DNA from: an uncultured Bacteroidales bacterium
GTDB taxonomy: Bacteria > Bacteroidota > Bacteroidia > Bacteroidales > Paludibacteraceae
Assembly: GCA_902774185.1 (NCBI GenBank)
Contig: CACYHE010000003.1
Location: 121,191-185,190 of the forward strand
Direction of reading: 5' to 3'
DNA length: 64,000 bases
Positions 20,046 to 27,592 of the stretch are shown in pieces (the stretch's first letter is position 1; every line of letters starts with the position of its first letter). The notes beneath the pieces were generated by a model, which had not been told where the DNA came from, made no database searches, and worked only from the letters and a program-made list of their open reading frames with translations. The position numbers were made by a program, and so were the translations under genes.

Positions 20046-21143
20046 ATGAAAAAATCTCTTTTGTCCTTATCTTTTGTTCTTTGCTCTTTAGTTTTGTTTG
20101 CCGCTCCCCCGGATTTGGTGTATAACGGAGATACGTTGGAGTGGAATTACTCATGGCGAAAAAGTCAATGCGGTACGTTGGATATCAATAAAAATATTAT
20201 TGAGGTGTCCGGTATCGCGTGTTCGCGTGTGACACCCGGATATATATGGATGCAGAGCGATGAGACGACCAAGTATATTATCGCTACCACAGAGAAAGGC
20301 GATGAGCGGGCTTGTAAGGTCAACTTCACGAAGTCTATCCGCTGGGACTGGGAAGATATGTCCGGAGGTGTGTATGAAGGCGTCAATTATCTGTTTATCG
20401 GTGCTTTCGGCGACAATGACGAGACCGATGGCGAGTATTCGGTAGTATATTTTGAGGAACCGGCCATTGATCCGGAGAATACGCCGGAAGTGACGGTAAC
20501 TCCTAATCGGATTAAGTATGTCTATCCGGATGGCAAGAAGCATAATAATGAGGCGCTGATGTATGATAATCTCACAAATGAGATATACATCATCACCAAG
20601 GTGTATTATGACGTATGTCAGGTATTTCGTTTGCCGTTCCGTTTGGACTACGGAGACGAAGTGCAGACGTTGGAGTATATCTGTGATTTGGGTGTGAAGT
20701 CCGATTTGGGAGAAGGAACCGCTCCTTATAAGGGTTTCCATCTTGTGACGGCTGCGGATATCTCGCCGGACGGGAAGTATATCCTGATTAAAAATCATAA
20801 TAATATTGCGGCTCGCTTTTGTTGGGTGCTTTATTGGGTTCGTCAGGAAGGCGAGAGTGTGGCGGACGTTGTGAAACGTCAACCGCAGCCGATAAGGGCG
20901 TATGGTACTTATGAGTGGCAAGGAGAAGCGATTTGCTGGTTGGATGATGATACGTTCTATACAACGAGTGATTCGGATGACGGAAATCCACCGATTTACA
21001 AGTTTACCCGCAAATGGGGCGAGGGTGTAGAAGAAGCGGCACCGGAGAAAGCCCAACAACGTAACTTGATCTATAAGGACGGTGTGTTGTATATCCAAGC
21101 GCAAGGAGGATTATATACGATAGATGGCAGAAAAATCAATTAA
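20046..21143 (+). CDS. Secreted propeller-like protein with divergent C-terminal tail
   Basis: 365 residues. Signal peptide (1-20), then repeated beta units (EVSGIACSR, ALMYDNLTNEIYIITK, TAADISPDGKYILIKNH, EAICWLDDDTFYTTSD) that suggest a beta-propeller of the esterase-like/phytase-like or SMP-30-like type. No catalytic residues can be assigned. The end (YKDG, LYTIDGRKIN) is the most divergent version of the tail shared by eleven other proteins. It is last in the glycan locus, 40 bases after the permease. Confidence 0.65.
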   Translation: MKKSLLSLSFVLCSLVLFAAPPDLVYNGDTLEWNYSWRKSQCGTLDINKNIIEVSGIACSRVTPGYIWMQSDETTKYIIATTEKGDERACKVNFTKSIRWDWEDMSGGVYEGVNYLFIGAFGDNDETDGEYSVVYFEEPAIDPENTPEVTVTPNRIKYVYPDGKKHNNEALMYDNLTNEIYIITKVYYDVCQVFRLPFRLDYGDEVQTLEYICDLGVKSDLGEGTAPYKGFHLVTAADISPDGKYILIKNHNNIAARFCWVLYWVRQEGESVADVVKRQPQPIRAYGTYEWQGEAICWLDDDTFYTTSDSDDGNPPIYKFTRKWGEGVEEAAPEKAQQRNLIYKDGVLYIQAQGGLYTIDGRKIN

Positions 21144-21154
21144 TTGTGTAAACG

Positions 21155-21185
21155 AAAAAAGAGGCTCGTGAGAGTCTCTTTTTCG
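21155..21185 (-). terminator. Hairpin terminator shared by tRNA-Phe and the upstream plus-strand gene
   Basis: AAAAAGAG-G-CTC pairs with GAG-T-CTCTTTTT around GTGA. It works in both directions: directly 3' of tRNA-Phe on the minus strand and 12 bases after the stop at 21143 on the plus strand. Confidence 0.75.
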
Positions 21186-21258
21186 TGGTGCCACCGAGAA
21201 TCGAACTAGGGACACAAGGATTTTCAGTCCTTTGCTCTACCAACTGAGCTATGGCACC
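21186..21258 (-). tRNA. tRNA-Phe (GAA)
   Basis: 73 nt on the minus strand: acceptor stem GGTGCCA/TGGCACC with discriminator A, D arm GCTCAGTTGGTAGAGC, anticodon arm AAGGA-CTGAAAA-TCCTT with anticodon GAA, and T arm TTCGATTC. CCA is not encoded. Confidence 0.96.
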
Positions 21259-21393
21259 TCGTGCGAGCTACGGCTCAATACGATTCGTGACTATGTCACT
21301 CATATGAATTTTCGCCGTGCTCTCACTCTTCGGTCTACAAACGCTCCGCTGGTTTGCATCCCGAGGGAAGCTATGCAGAACGCATGTTTTTCG

Positions 21394-21441
21394 AAAAGCG
21401 GGTGCAAAGGTACTGCTTTTTTTTGAATTGACCAAATTTTT
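21394..21441 (-). promoter_or_regulatory. tRNA-Phe promoter, identical to the tRNA-Gln promoter
   Basis: On the minus strand TTTG (plus 21433-21436), 20 nt, TACCTTTG (plus 21405-21412). All 48 bases from 21394 to 21441 are identical to 51545-51592. The tRNA begins about 147 bases downstream, so a long 5' leader is removed. Confidence 0.8.
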
Positions 21442-21462
21442 TTGCATTTTTTTTGAAAAAAC

Positions 21463-21493
21463 TTGCATTTTCGGTCTATTTTTTGTAATTTTG
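21463..21493 (+). promoter_or_regulatory. Promoter for trmO
   Basis: TTG at 21463-21465, 20 nt, TAATTTTG at 21486-21493, with the ATG 20 bases later. Divergent from the tRNA-Phe promoter. Confidence 0.75.
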
Positions 21494-21513
21494 CGCAAAA
21501 ATTGAGGTGATTT

Positions 21514-22323
21514 ATGGAACTTAAAGTGATTGCGTACGCCCGAAACGGACATTCGGACAAGTTCGGTATTCCACGTCAGAGTAGGGAAGAAAGTCCTATC
21601 TTGACGCGGATAGTTTTTGAACCGGAATATTCGGTGCCGGAGGCCTTGAGAGGGATAGAGGGATATAGCCATTTGTGGCTTATTTGGGGATTTTCGGAAG
21701 GTGAAAGGTTAAAAGTGAAAGGTGAAAGGGGCGAATGGTCACCGACTGTTAGGCCGCCGAGGTTGGGAGGGAATAAGCGGATTGGGGTGTTTGCGACGCG
21801 AAGCCCGTTCCGACCTAATCCGTTGGGATTGAGCAGCGTAAGATTGGTTGGAATCGTGGAGAACGGGAAATTATCCGGTATCTCGGAATCACGGAATCCC
21901 GGTATCCCGAAGGAGAAAGGCAGTGAACTGATTGTGAGCGGGGCAGACTTGATGGACGGAACGCCGATTTATGATATCAAGCCGTATTTGAGTTTTTCGG
22001 ACAGCCATCCGGATGCGCAGAACGGTTTTGCGGAAGAAACGAAGGACTATCGATTGGTAGTTCGTTGGGATATGATTGGGTTAATAACCGACCAATCACC
22101 TACTAATCACCTACTAATCACCTACTATTCACCTACTAATAATATACTATTGGATGGGCGGGTTAAGGATGAGATGGAGTATATATTGTCTCAAGATCCT
22201 CGTCCCGCGTATCAAGACGATCCGGAACGGGAGTATAAATTGGACTATGCGGGATATACTATAACGTTTCTTGTCAATAGGCAAGAGGTGATTGTAAAAA
22301 AGTTGGAAAAAACGTCAAAATAG
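21514..22323 (+). CDS. trmO: tRNA (N6-threonylcarbamoyladenosine-37)-methyltransferase, TsaA/TrmO family
   Basis: 269 residues. Family motifs are clear: the N-terminal GIPRQSREES, the GYSHLWLIWGF strand, RIGVFATRSPFRPNPLGLSSVRL (SAM-binding core) and DLMDGTPIYDIKPYLSFSDS. TrmO methylates t6A37 of tRNA-Thr using SAM. Three stretches look like in-frame insertions of repeat DNA: residues about 63-72 (GERLKVKGERGEW), about 123-136 (SGISESRNPGIP) and about 192-210 (SPTNHLLITYYSPTNN). They fall between conserved blocks, so the enzyme is probably active. Confidence 0.93.
   Translation: MELKVIAYARNGHSDKFGIPRQSREESPILTRIVFEPEYSVPEALRGIEGYSHLWLIWGFSEGERLKVKGERGEWSPTVRPPRLGGNKRIGVFATRSPFRPNPLGLSSVRLVGIVENGKLSGISESRNPGIPKEKGSELIVSGADLMDGTPIYDIKPYLSFSDSHPDAQNGFAEETKDYRLVVRWDMIGLITDQSPTNHLLITYYSPTNNILLDGRVKDEMEYILSQDPRPAYQDDPEREYKLDYAGYTITFLVNRQEVIVKKLEKTSK
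21699..21733. repeat. In-gene tandem repeat in trmO (GTGAAAGG units)
   Basis: GAAGGTGAAAGG, TTAAAAGTGAAAGG and TGAAAGG units in tandem inside the coding frame. Confidence 0.75.
21872..21911. repeat. In-gene tandem repeat in trmO (CGGTATCYCGGAAT units)
   Basis: CCGGTATCTCGGAATCACGG is followed by AATCCCGGTATCCCG: one unit repeated with small changes, inside the frame. Confidence 0.75.
22088..22141. repeat. In-gene tandem repeat in trmO (AATCACCTACT units)
   Basis: About four copies of an 11-base unit AATCACCTACT, with ATTCACCTACT as a variant. Since 11 is not a multiple of 3, the copies are read in successive frames (SPTNH, LLITY, YSPTN). Confidence 0.85.
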
Positions 22324-22353
22324 CATTTTTTTATAAAAAAAATCTTCGCGTGC

Positions 22354-22384
22354 TTGCATATGTGCGAAAAAAGTAGTACTTTTG
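22354..22384 (+). promoter_or_regulatory. Promoter for the amylase block
   Basis: TTG at 22354-22356, 20 nt, TACTTTTG at 22377-22384; the first GH13 gene starts 45 bases later. Confidence 0.75.
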
Positions 22385-22428
22385 TGGTCGAAAAAAAATT
22401 AGTACTAACAATTATAAATAAATGAACC

Positions 22429-23868
22429 ATGAAAAAAATCATTCTTACTCTTCTCACTATTTTGATGACAGTGCCCTTGCTGCGCGCTGAGAATATCGGT
22501 GTGCCTGCCGAATGCGAGGACGTCATGTTGCAGGTATATTATTGGGACAGTTACAAGTTGACGAAATACGGTCGCACCAAATGGGTGGATTTGTTGAAAG
22601 ACACGGCAGAGATCAATGCCTATTTTGATTTAGTATGGTTTCCGCCCAGTGCCAAAGGCGGTGGTGTGGGTTATAACCACGTATGTTTGAGTAATCAGAG
22701 TAGTGACTGGGGACAACGAACAAGTTTGGTGTCGTTGATTGCCGCTTTGCATAAAGGAAATACCAAAGTGCTGGCGGATATTGTGATCAACCATCGCGGG
22801 AACAGTACCAGTTGGTGTACCTTTGCAGAGGATAAGTTCGGCGAGGGGTATGGATCGTTTCAATTCACGAATGAGCATATTTGTCAGGACGATGAGTTGA
22901 ATCAAAGTTCGACAAAAACTGATGCCGGTGATTGTTGGGGTACCGCATCCGGAGCGTATGATACGGGCGCGAATTTTGAAGGCGGCCGAGACTTGGATCA
23001 TACGAACCCGTATGTACAAGAATGGGCAAAGACGTACACCCGTTGGATGTTGGACTCGATGAAGTATGACGGTTTCCGTTATGACATGACGGCCGGTTAT
23101 AAGGGAGAGTATTTGGGTATGTATAATGAGGCGTCGCAGCCTTATTTCTCCGTTTCGGAGTTTTGGGACGGTATTGACAAACAGAAGGCGCACTTGGCAG
23201 CAACGGGATATAATACATTGGTATTTGATTTTCCGTTGAAATGGCAATTGAGAGATGCTATTATCAATATTGATTACACCAAATTGAAAAAGAACTACGA
23301 GTCTTTCCGTGGTCAGGATTTGGAGCGTTACGGAGTGACGTTCATTGACAATCACGATACGTTTGAACGGGAGGATAACAAAGGCGCCCAGTACGGAGGT
23401 TACAATTCGAATTTGCAAGATGCATACAAGAAGGCGCAGATTATGCAGGCACAGGCTTATTTGCTGATGATGCCGGAGGTGCCTTGCGTGTTCTGGCCGC
23501 ATTGGGTGAGTTACAAAGAGGATATCAAGATGTTGATTGCTATCCGTAAGTTGGCAGGTATCCATTCGGAGTCGAAAGTGCTGGAGGAGACCGCTACGAA
23601 GAATGTGTACAGTGCGACCATACAGGGACATAACAGGAAAGTGATTCTGCGTTTGGGAAGAAATCGTGATAAAGAGACTCCTTCAGGTTATTTCAAAGGA
23701 GCGGAAGGAGATCACTATTCCGTATTCTATGAGGTAGGCGAAGGAATCGAGGAAGTGAATAGAGAAGAGTTAAGAGTTAAGAATGGAGAGAAGTTTATCC
23801 GAAACGGCCAGTTGCTGATTCGCGTGGGTGAGAATGTGTTTGATGCGACGGGCAGAATGGTGGAATGA
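22429..23868 (+). CDS. Secreted GH13 alpha-amylase with C-terminal tail (1 of 4 tandem paralogues)
   Basis: 479 residues. Signal peptide (1-20) followed directly by the GH13 barrel (about 25-360), a short C-terminal beta domain and the shared tail (KFIRNG, FDATG, MVE). GH13 regions are complete: region I DIVINH, nucleophile D219 in GFRYD, acid/base E244 in SEFWDG and D310 in FIDNHD. It hydrolyses internal alpha-1,4 bonds of starch-like glucans outside the cytoplasm. It is the only one of the four without an N-terminal binding module. The linker before the tail (NREELRVKNGE) is encoded by GAGTTAA repeats. Confidence 0.93.
   Translation: MKKIILTLLTILMTVPLLRAENIGVPAECEDVMLQVYYWDSYKLTKYGRTKWVDLLKDTAEINAYFDLVWFPPSAKGGGVGYNHVCLSNQSSDWGQRTSLVSLIAALHKGNTKVLADIVINHRGNSTSWCTFAEDKFGEGYGSFQFTNEHICQDDELNQSSTKTDAGDCWGTASGAYDTGANFEGGRDLDHTNPYVQEWAKTYTRWMLDSMKYDGFRYDMTAGYKGEYLGMYNEASQPYFSVSEFWDGIDKQKAHLAATGYNTLVFDFPLKWQLRDAIINIDYTKLKKNYESFRGQDLERYGVTFIDNHDTFEREDNKGAQYGGYNSNLQDAYKKAQIMQAQAYLLMMPEVPCVFWPHWVSYKEDIKMLIAIRKLAGIHSESKVLEETATKNVYSATIQGHNRKVILRLGRNRDKETPSGYFKGAEGDHYSVFYEVGEGIEEVNREELRVKNGEKFIRNGQLLIRVGENVFDATGRMVE
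23762..23791. repeat. In-gene GAGTTAAGA repeat in the amylase tail linker
   Basis: AGAGAAGAGTTAAGAGTTAA-type units encode the linker just before the conserved tail. Similar linkers occur in the next two amylases (25615-25650 and 27432-27466). Confidence 0.7.
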
Positions 23869-23932
23869 TGGAATGATGCAAATGATGCTAATGATGCTAA
23901 TGATGCAAATGATGGGAATGGTGAAATGATGA
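23864..23932. repeat. Tandem 9-base repeat (AATGATGCN units)
   Basis: About seven units of AATGATGCA/AATGATGCT/AATGATGGG run from the stop of amylase 1 into the start codon of amylase 2, so the ATG itself is part of a repeat unit. Confidence 0.85.
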
Positions 23933-25728
23933 AGAGGGTCAGTGTAATAGTGTTCGGGATGTTGTGGACGATGATGTCGTTTGCAGCGCATTATGGTATT
24001 TTAGTAAACGGCAAGACTTATTTTGCTGCGCAATACCGGGGCAAAGATGGCATGACGGGTGAGTACGATGAATACTTGGCGCATGTTCCTCTGTCAAACG
24101 GAGATTATTTTCAACTTTATGATGCGGAATCCGAGGCGGCATGGGCGGTAGATTTGGATACGTGGTCGGTAGATAAAAACGGGTTTAAGCGAGAGGGTAA
24201 TAGGTACACCACCACCAATACGGGGTGCTATGATTGCTACATCAAGCTCAAATGGGAGGCTGATCAACTCTATATCGGTAAAGGATCGAATTGTGGTGCA
24301 GGCGAGGATGTGAGCGAGCTATATACGGGCGCTGTTCCTCATCAATGCGAGGCGGTGCTAATGCAGGCTTTTTACAATGAGTCGTATGATCCGAAAGCCG
24401 CGGGTGTGAGTGAGTACGGAGACACCAAATGGACCACTTTGACCGCTCAGGCGAATGAGATCGGTGCATATTTCGACTATGTGTGGTTACCGCCGAGTGC
24501 GAACGGAGACGGAGCCGGTTATCACCCGAAGCAGTATAGTAATCAAAACTCGAACTGGGGTACACGCGAAGAGTTGGAAACGTTAATCAGTGCGTTGCAT
24601 AATGCAGGCAGTAAGGTGGTGGCGGATATCGTGATTAACCATTGTGCGGGTTGGACCAGTTGGTGTGATTTTCCGGAGATGGATTTCGGAGAGTACGGTG
24701 TGTTCCATCCGGATGCCAGTTATATATGCAAGGATGATGAGGTGAATAAGAATTCGAGTGCGGGTGCCTGTTACGGTAAAGCAACCGGAAACAATGATGA
24801 CGGAGAGAATTGGGATGGTGCGCGTGATTGGGCACACGACAATGTATATGTGCAGAAGATGTTCATCGCGTATCTGAAATGGATGCGAAATGTGATGAAA
24901 TACGACGGATTCCGTTATGACAAGGGTGACGGATTCAATAACTGGCATCATAAAAACTACAACGAACATGCGAAGCCGGAAATCGCGTTCATGGAATGTT
25001 ACAAGGGAACGGATGATATCTGGTCGCGTGTTGTGGGCGCGGAGTATGACTTGATGGCGTTGGATTTTGATTTGAAATGGCATGTGTTCAATTCGTTTGC
25101 CGGTTGGGATTACAGTCGCGGTCGCGGTGATTGTATCATGAGTCGCGGTAACGGTCGTCATTCGGTAACTTTTATCGAAAGTCACGATTGGTTTCTTCGC
25201 CCGGATAATGAGAATGAGTTTGGCGGAAGAGGTAACTCAATGACGCCGGCTTTAAAAGCCCGTTTGATGCAGGCGAATGCGTTCCTGTTATCTATGCCTG
25301 GTGTGCCCTGTGTGTTTTATCCGCATTGGAAGAAATACAAAGAGAACCTGAAACCGATGATTCTGGCGCGTAAATGGGCCGGTGTTCACAGCGAGAGTGA
25401 GGTGAAAGATGAGCAAGCGACGGCTACCGGTTATCAGGCAACGGTGGTAGGTAAGAACGGTTGGTTGATTTTATGCCTGGGTGATAAGGCCAATAAGCAA
25501 GGTTTCCAAGGCTATACGTTGGCGGCAAGTTACTATAGCACAATGGACGGTCATAATGAGAGTTTTGAAATATGGGTGAATAGCAACAAACCGATGCCGA
25601 CCGGGTTGGAGGAAGTGAAGAGTGAAGAGCTAAGCGTTAAGAGCGGTGAAAAGTTTGTGAAGGACGGGCAGTTGTATATCCGTTTTGGAGAGCAGCTGTT
25701 CGATTGTACGGGAAGACGAATAAATTAA
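23926..25728 (+). CDS. Secreted GH13 alpha-amylase with N-terminal binding module (2 of 4)
   Basis: 600 residues. Signal peptide (1-20), then a beta module (about 21-125; YGILVNGKTYF to YIKLKWEADQLYIG) related to the modules of the next proteins and probably starch-binding, then GH13 (about 135-500): DIVINH, GFRYDKG (nucleophile D), FMECYKG (acid/base E), FIESHDW (third D). The tail (KFVKDG, FDCTG, RIN) ends the protein. Starts at an ATG inside the upstream repeat. Same unit as amylases 1, 3 and 4. Confidence 0.92.
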   Translation: MMKRVSVIVFGMLWTMMSFAAHYGILVNGKTYFAAQYRGKDGMTGEYDEYLAHVPLSNGDYFQLYDAESEAAWAVDLDTWSVDKNGFKREGNRYTTTNTGCYDCYIKLKWEADQLYIGKGSNCGAGEDVSELYTGAVPHQCEAVLMQAFYNESYDPKAAGVSEYGDTKWTTLTAQANEIGAYFDYVWLPPSANGDGAGYHPKQYSNQNSNWGTREELETLISALHNAGSKVVADIVINHCAGWTSWCDFPEMDFGEYGVFHPDASYICKDDEVNKNSSAGACYGKATGNNDDGENWDGARDWAHDNVYVQKMFIAYLKWMRNVMKYDGFRYDKGDGFNNWHHKNYNEHAKPEIAFMECYKGTDDIWSRVVGAEYDLMALDFDLKWHVFNSFAGWDYSRGRGDCIMSRGNGRHSVTFIESHDWFLRPDNENEFGGRGNSMTPALKARLMQANAFLLSMPGVPCVFYPHWKKYKENLKPMILARKWAGVHSESEVKDEQATATGYQATVVGKNGWLILCLGDKANKQGFQGYTLAASYYSTMDGHNESFEIWVNSNKPMPTGLEEVKSEELSVKSGEKFVKDGQLYIRFGEQLFDCTGRRIN

Positions 25729-25745
25729 TAAACAAAAATATAACA

Positions 25746-27551
25746 ATGAAAAAAGCAGGTTTGATTTTATGTGCTGTGTTGTGCGCGATGTTCTCCTTCG
25801 CGCAGAGTTACGGAATTTTGATGAACGGAGAGTGTTATTATCCCGCTACGTACAAGGGACCGGATCCTTATGGAGAAGGATTTGAGGAATACCTGGCGCA
25901 TGTACAGGTGGAGGAAGGCGATTATTGCCAATTGTATAACGCTACAACGAAAGATGCATGGGTAAAACCGTTGAATACGAGTTCTGTGGTAGGTTTTACG
26001 TATAATGAGGACGCGAAGCGTTACGACATTACAGTATCCGGATGCTATGATTTCTACATCAAGATGAAATGGGAGGAAGATCAGTTGTATATAGGTCCTG
26101 GTTCGAATTGCGGAGAATGTAAGGATCCGGATGCTCCGCTCCCTCATGGAACGGCAGCACCGGCGCAATGTTCGGATGTGATGTTCCAGTGCTTCTATTG
26201 GGATAGTTATAAGGACCAAGGGTACGGTAATACCAAATGGAAGACTTTGTTGGAAAGCGGTCAGGCAGAGGAAATCGGTAAATGGTTTGACCTGGTATGG
26301 TTGCCGCCTATGTCCAAATCCACAGGAGGTACCGGTTACCACCCGGTTCGGTATAGTTCATTGGATAGCGATTGGGGAACGAAAAACAATTTGACCCAAT
26401 TGATCTATACTTTGCATCTCAACGGAGCAAAAGTGGTGGCAGATATCGTGATCAACCATGCAGAGGGTTCTTCCGGTTGGTGTACTTTTGCCACGCAGAA
26501 TTTCGGTACGTATGGTAAGTTTGAGCCAACTGCTGCGTGGATTTGCCAATCGGATGAGATGAATACCGATCCCGAAGCGGGAGACTGTAACGGAAAAGCC
26601 ACCGGTGCGTATGATGACGGTTACGGATCGGAAGCCAACTATGCATCTGCGCGTGACTGGGACCACTGCAATGAAGAAGTACGTAAGATGTTCCGTGCTT
26701 ACCTCCAATGGTTGCGCAACGATGTCAAGATAGACGGTTTCCGTTATGACTACTGCAAGGGTTTCCACAATAGTCATATTAATGACTACAACAGTGCTGC
26801 CGATGCTTATTTCTCAGTAATGGAGATGTGGGACGGTGATGTGAGTGCTTTGCAGTCTCACCTGAATGATGCCGGTTGGAATACGACTACATTTGACTTC
26901 GCAACCAAATATACGGCTTTCAATAACGGAATTGCTTCCGGTCATTATGAGGGTCTGCGGGGAGCAGGTTTGTTAGGTGCAGGAAAGAGTCGTTATGCGG
27001 TTACTTTCTTGGACAGCCATGACTCGTTCCAACGCGATGACAATGAGTTCTGCGGAAAGAATAACTCGATGAAATATCCGGGTAAGATCCAGCAGTGCTA
27101 TGCATACCTGTTATCGATGCCGGGCGTTCCGTGCGTTTTCTATCCGCACTGGGTACAATTCAAAGACAAACTCAAACCGATGATCAATGCCCGTTATAAA
27201 ACAGGTGTACATAGCGAGAGTGCGGTAAGCGATGAGTCCGGTAACGGTTATTATAAAGCGACTATCTCCGGTACGAACGGAGAGATCCGTGTGCTGATCG
27301 GTCCGAACTCGGGTTACGGCACCACTCCGAGCGGTTACACCAAAGCTGTGACGGGTGAAAACTACGGTGTATATTATAAGGTCAACAGCCCTCGTGGCGA
27401 CAAGGACAAGTCTCGTACGCCGCAGGGAATTGAAATAGTCGAAAGTCAAAAGTCGAAAGTCGAAGGCGGTGAGAAGTTCATTGAGAACGGACAACTCTAT
27501 ATCCGCTGCGGAAAGCAGGTGTTCGACGTTATGGGAAGACTGGTGAAGTAA
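25746..27551 (+). CDS. Secreted GH13 alpha-amylase with N-terminal binding module (3 of 4)
   Basis: 601 residues from the ATG at 25746; a frame beginning at 25704 would overlap amylase 2 and spoil the signal peptide. Signal peptide (1-19), beta module (about 20-118), then GH13 (about 135-510) with DIVINH, GFRYDYCKG, SVMEMWDG and FLDSHDSF. The tail (KFIENG, FDVMG, LVK) ends it. The linker before the tail (IVESQKSKVEGG) is encoded by AGTCGAAAGTC repeats. Expected to cut alpha-1,4-glucans at or outside the cell surface. Confidence 0.93.
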   Translation: MKKAGLILCAVLCAMFSFAQSYGILMNGECYYPATYKGPDPYGEGFEEYLAHVQVEEGDYCQLYNATTKDAWVKPLNTSSVVGFTYNEDAKRYDITVSGCYDFYIKMKWEEDQLYIGPGSNCGECKDPDAPLPHGTAAPAQCSDVMFQCFYWDSYKDQGYGNTKWKTLLESGQAEEIGKWFDLVWLPPMSKSTGGTGYHPVRYSSLDSDWGTKNNLTQLIYTLHLNGAKVVADIVINHAEGSSGWCTFATQNFGTYGKFEPTAAWICQSDEMNTDPEAGDCNGKATGAYDDGYGSEANYASARDWDHCNEEVRKMFRAYLQWLRNDVKIDGFRYDYCKGFHNSHINDYNSAADAYFSVMEMWDGDVSALQSHLNDAGWNTTTFDFATKYTAFNNGIASGHYEGLRGAGLLGAGKSRYAVTFLDSHDSFQRDDNEFCGKNNSMKYPGKIQQCYAYLLSMPGVPCVFYPHWVQFKDKLKPMINARYKTGVHSESAVSDESGNGYYKATISGTNGEIRVLIGPNSGYGTTPSGYTKAVTGENYGVYYKVNSPRGDKDKSRTPQGIEIVESQKSKVEGGEKFIENGQLYIRCGKQVFDVMGRLVK

Positions 27552-27560
27552 GAGATATGA

Positions 27561-27592
27561 GTGAAGAGTGAAGAGTGAAGAGTGAAGAGGTG
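27561..27592. repeat. Tandem GTGAAGA repeat containing the next start codon
   Basis: Four 7-base GTGAAGA units in tandem. Both possible start codons of amylase 4 (GTG at 27575 and 27590) lie in or at the edge of this repeat. Confidence 0.85.

Noticed and set aside
21259-21404. Second tRNA in the tRNA-Phe leader
   Set aside because: No cloverleaf or T-arm TTCGANNC with matching acceptor stem could be formed.
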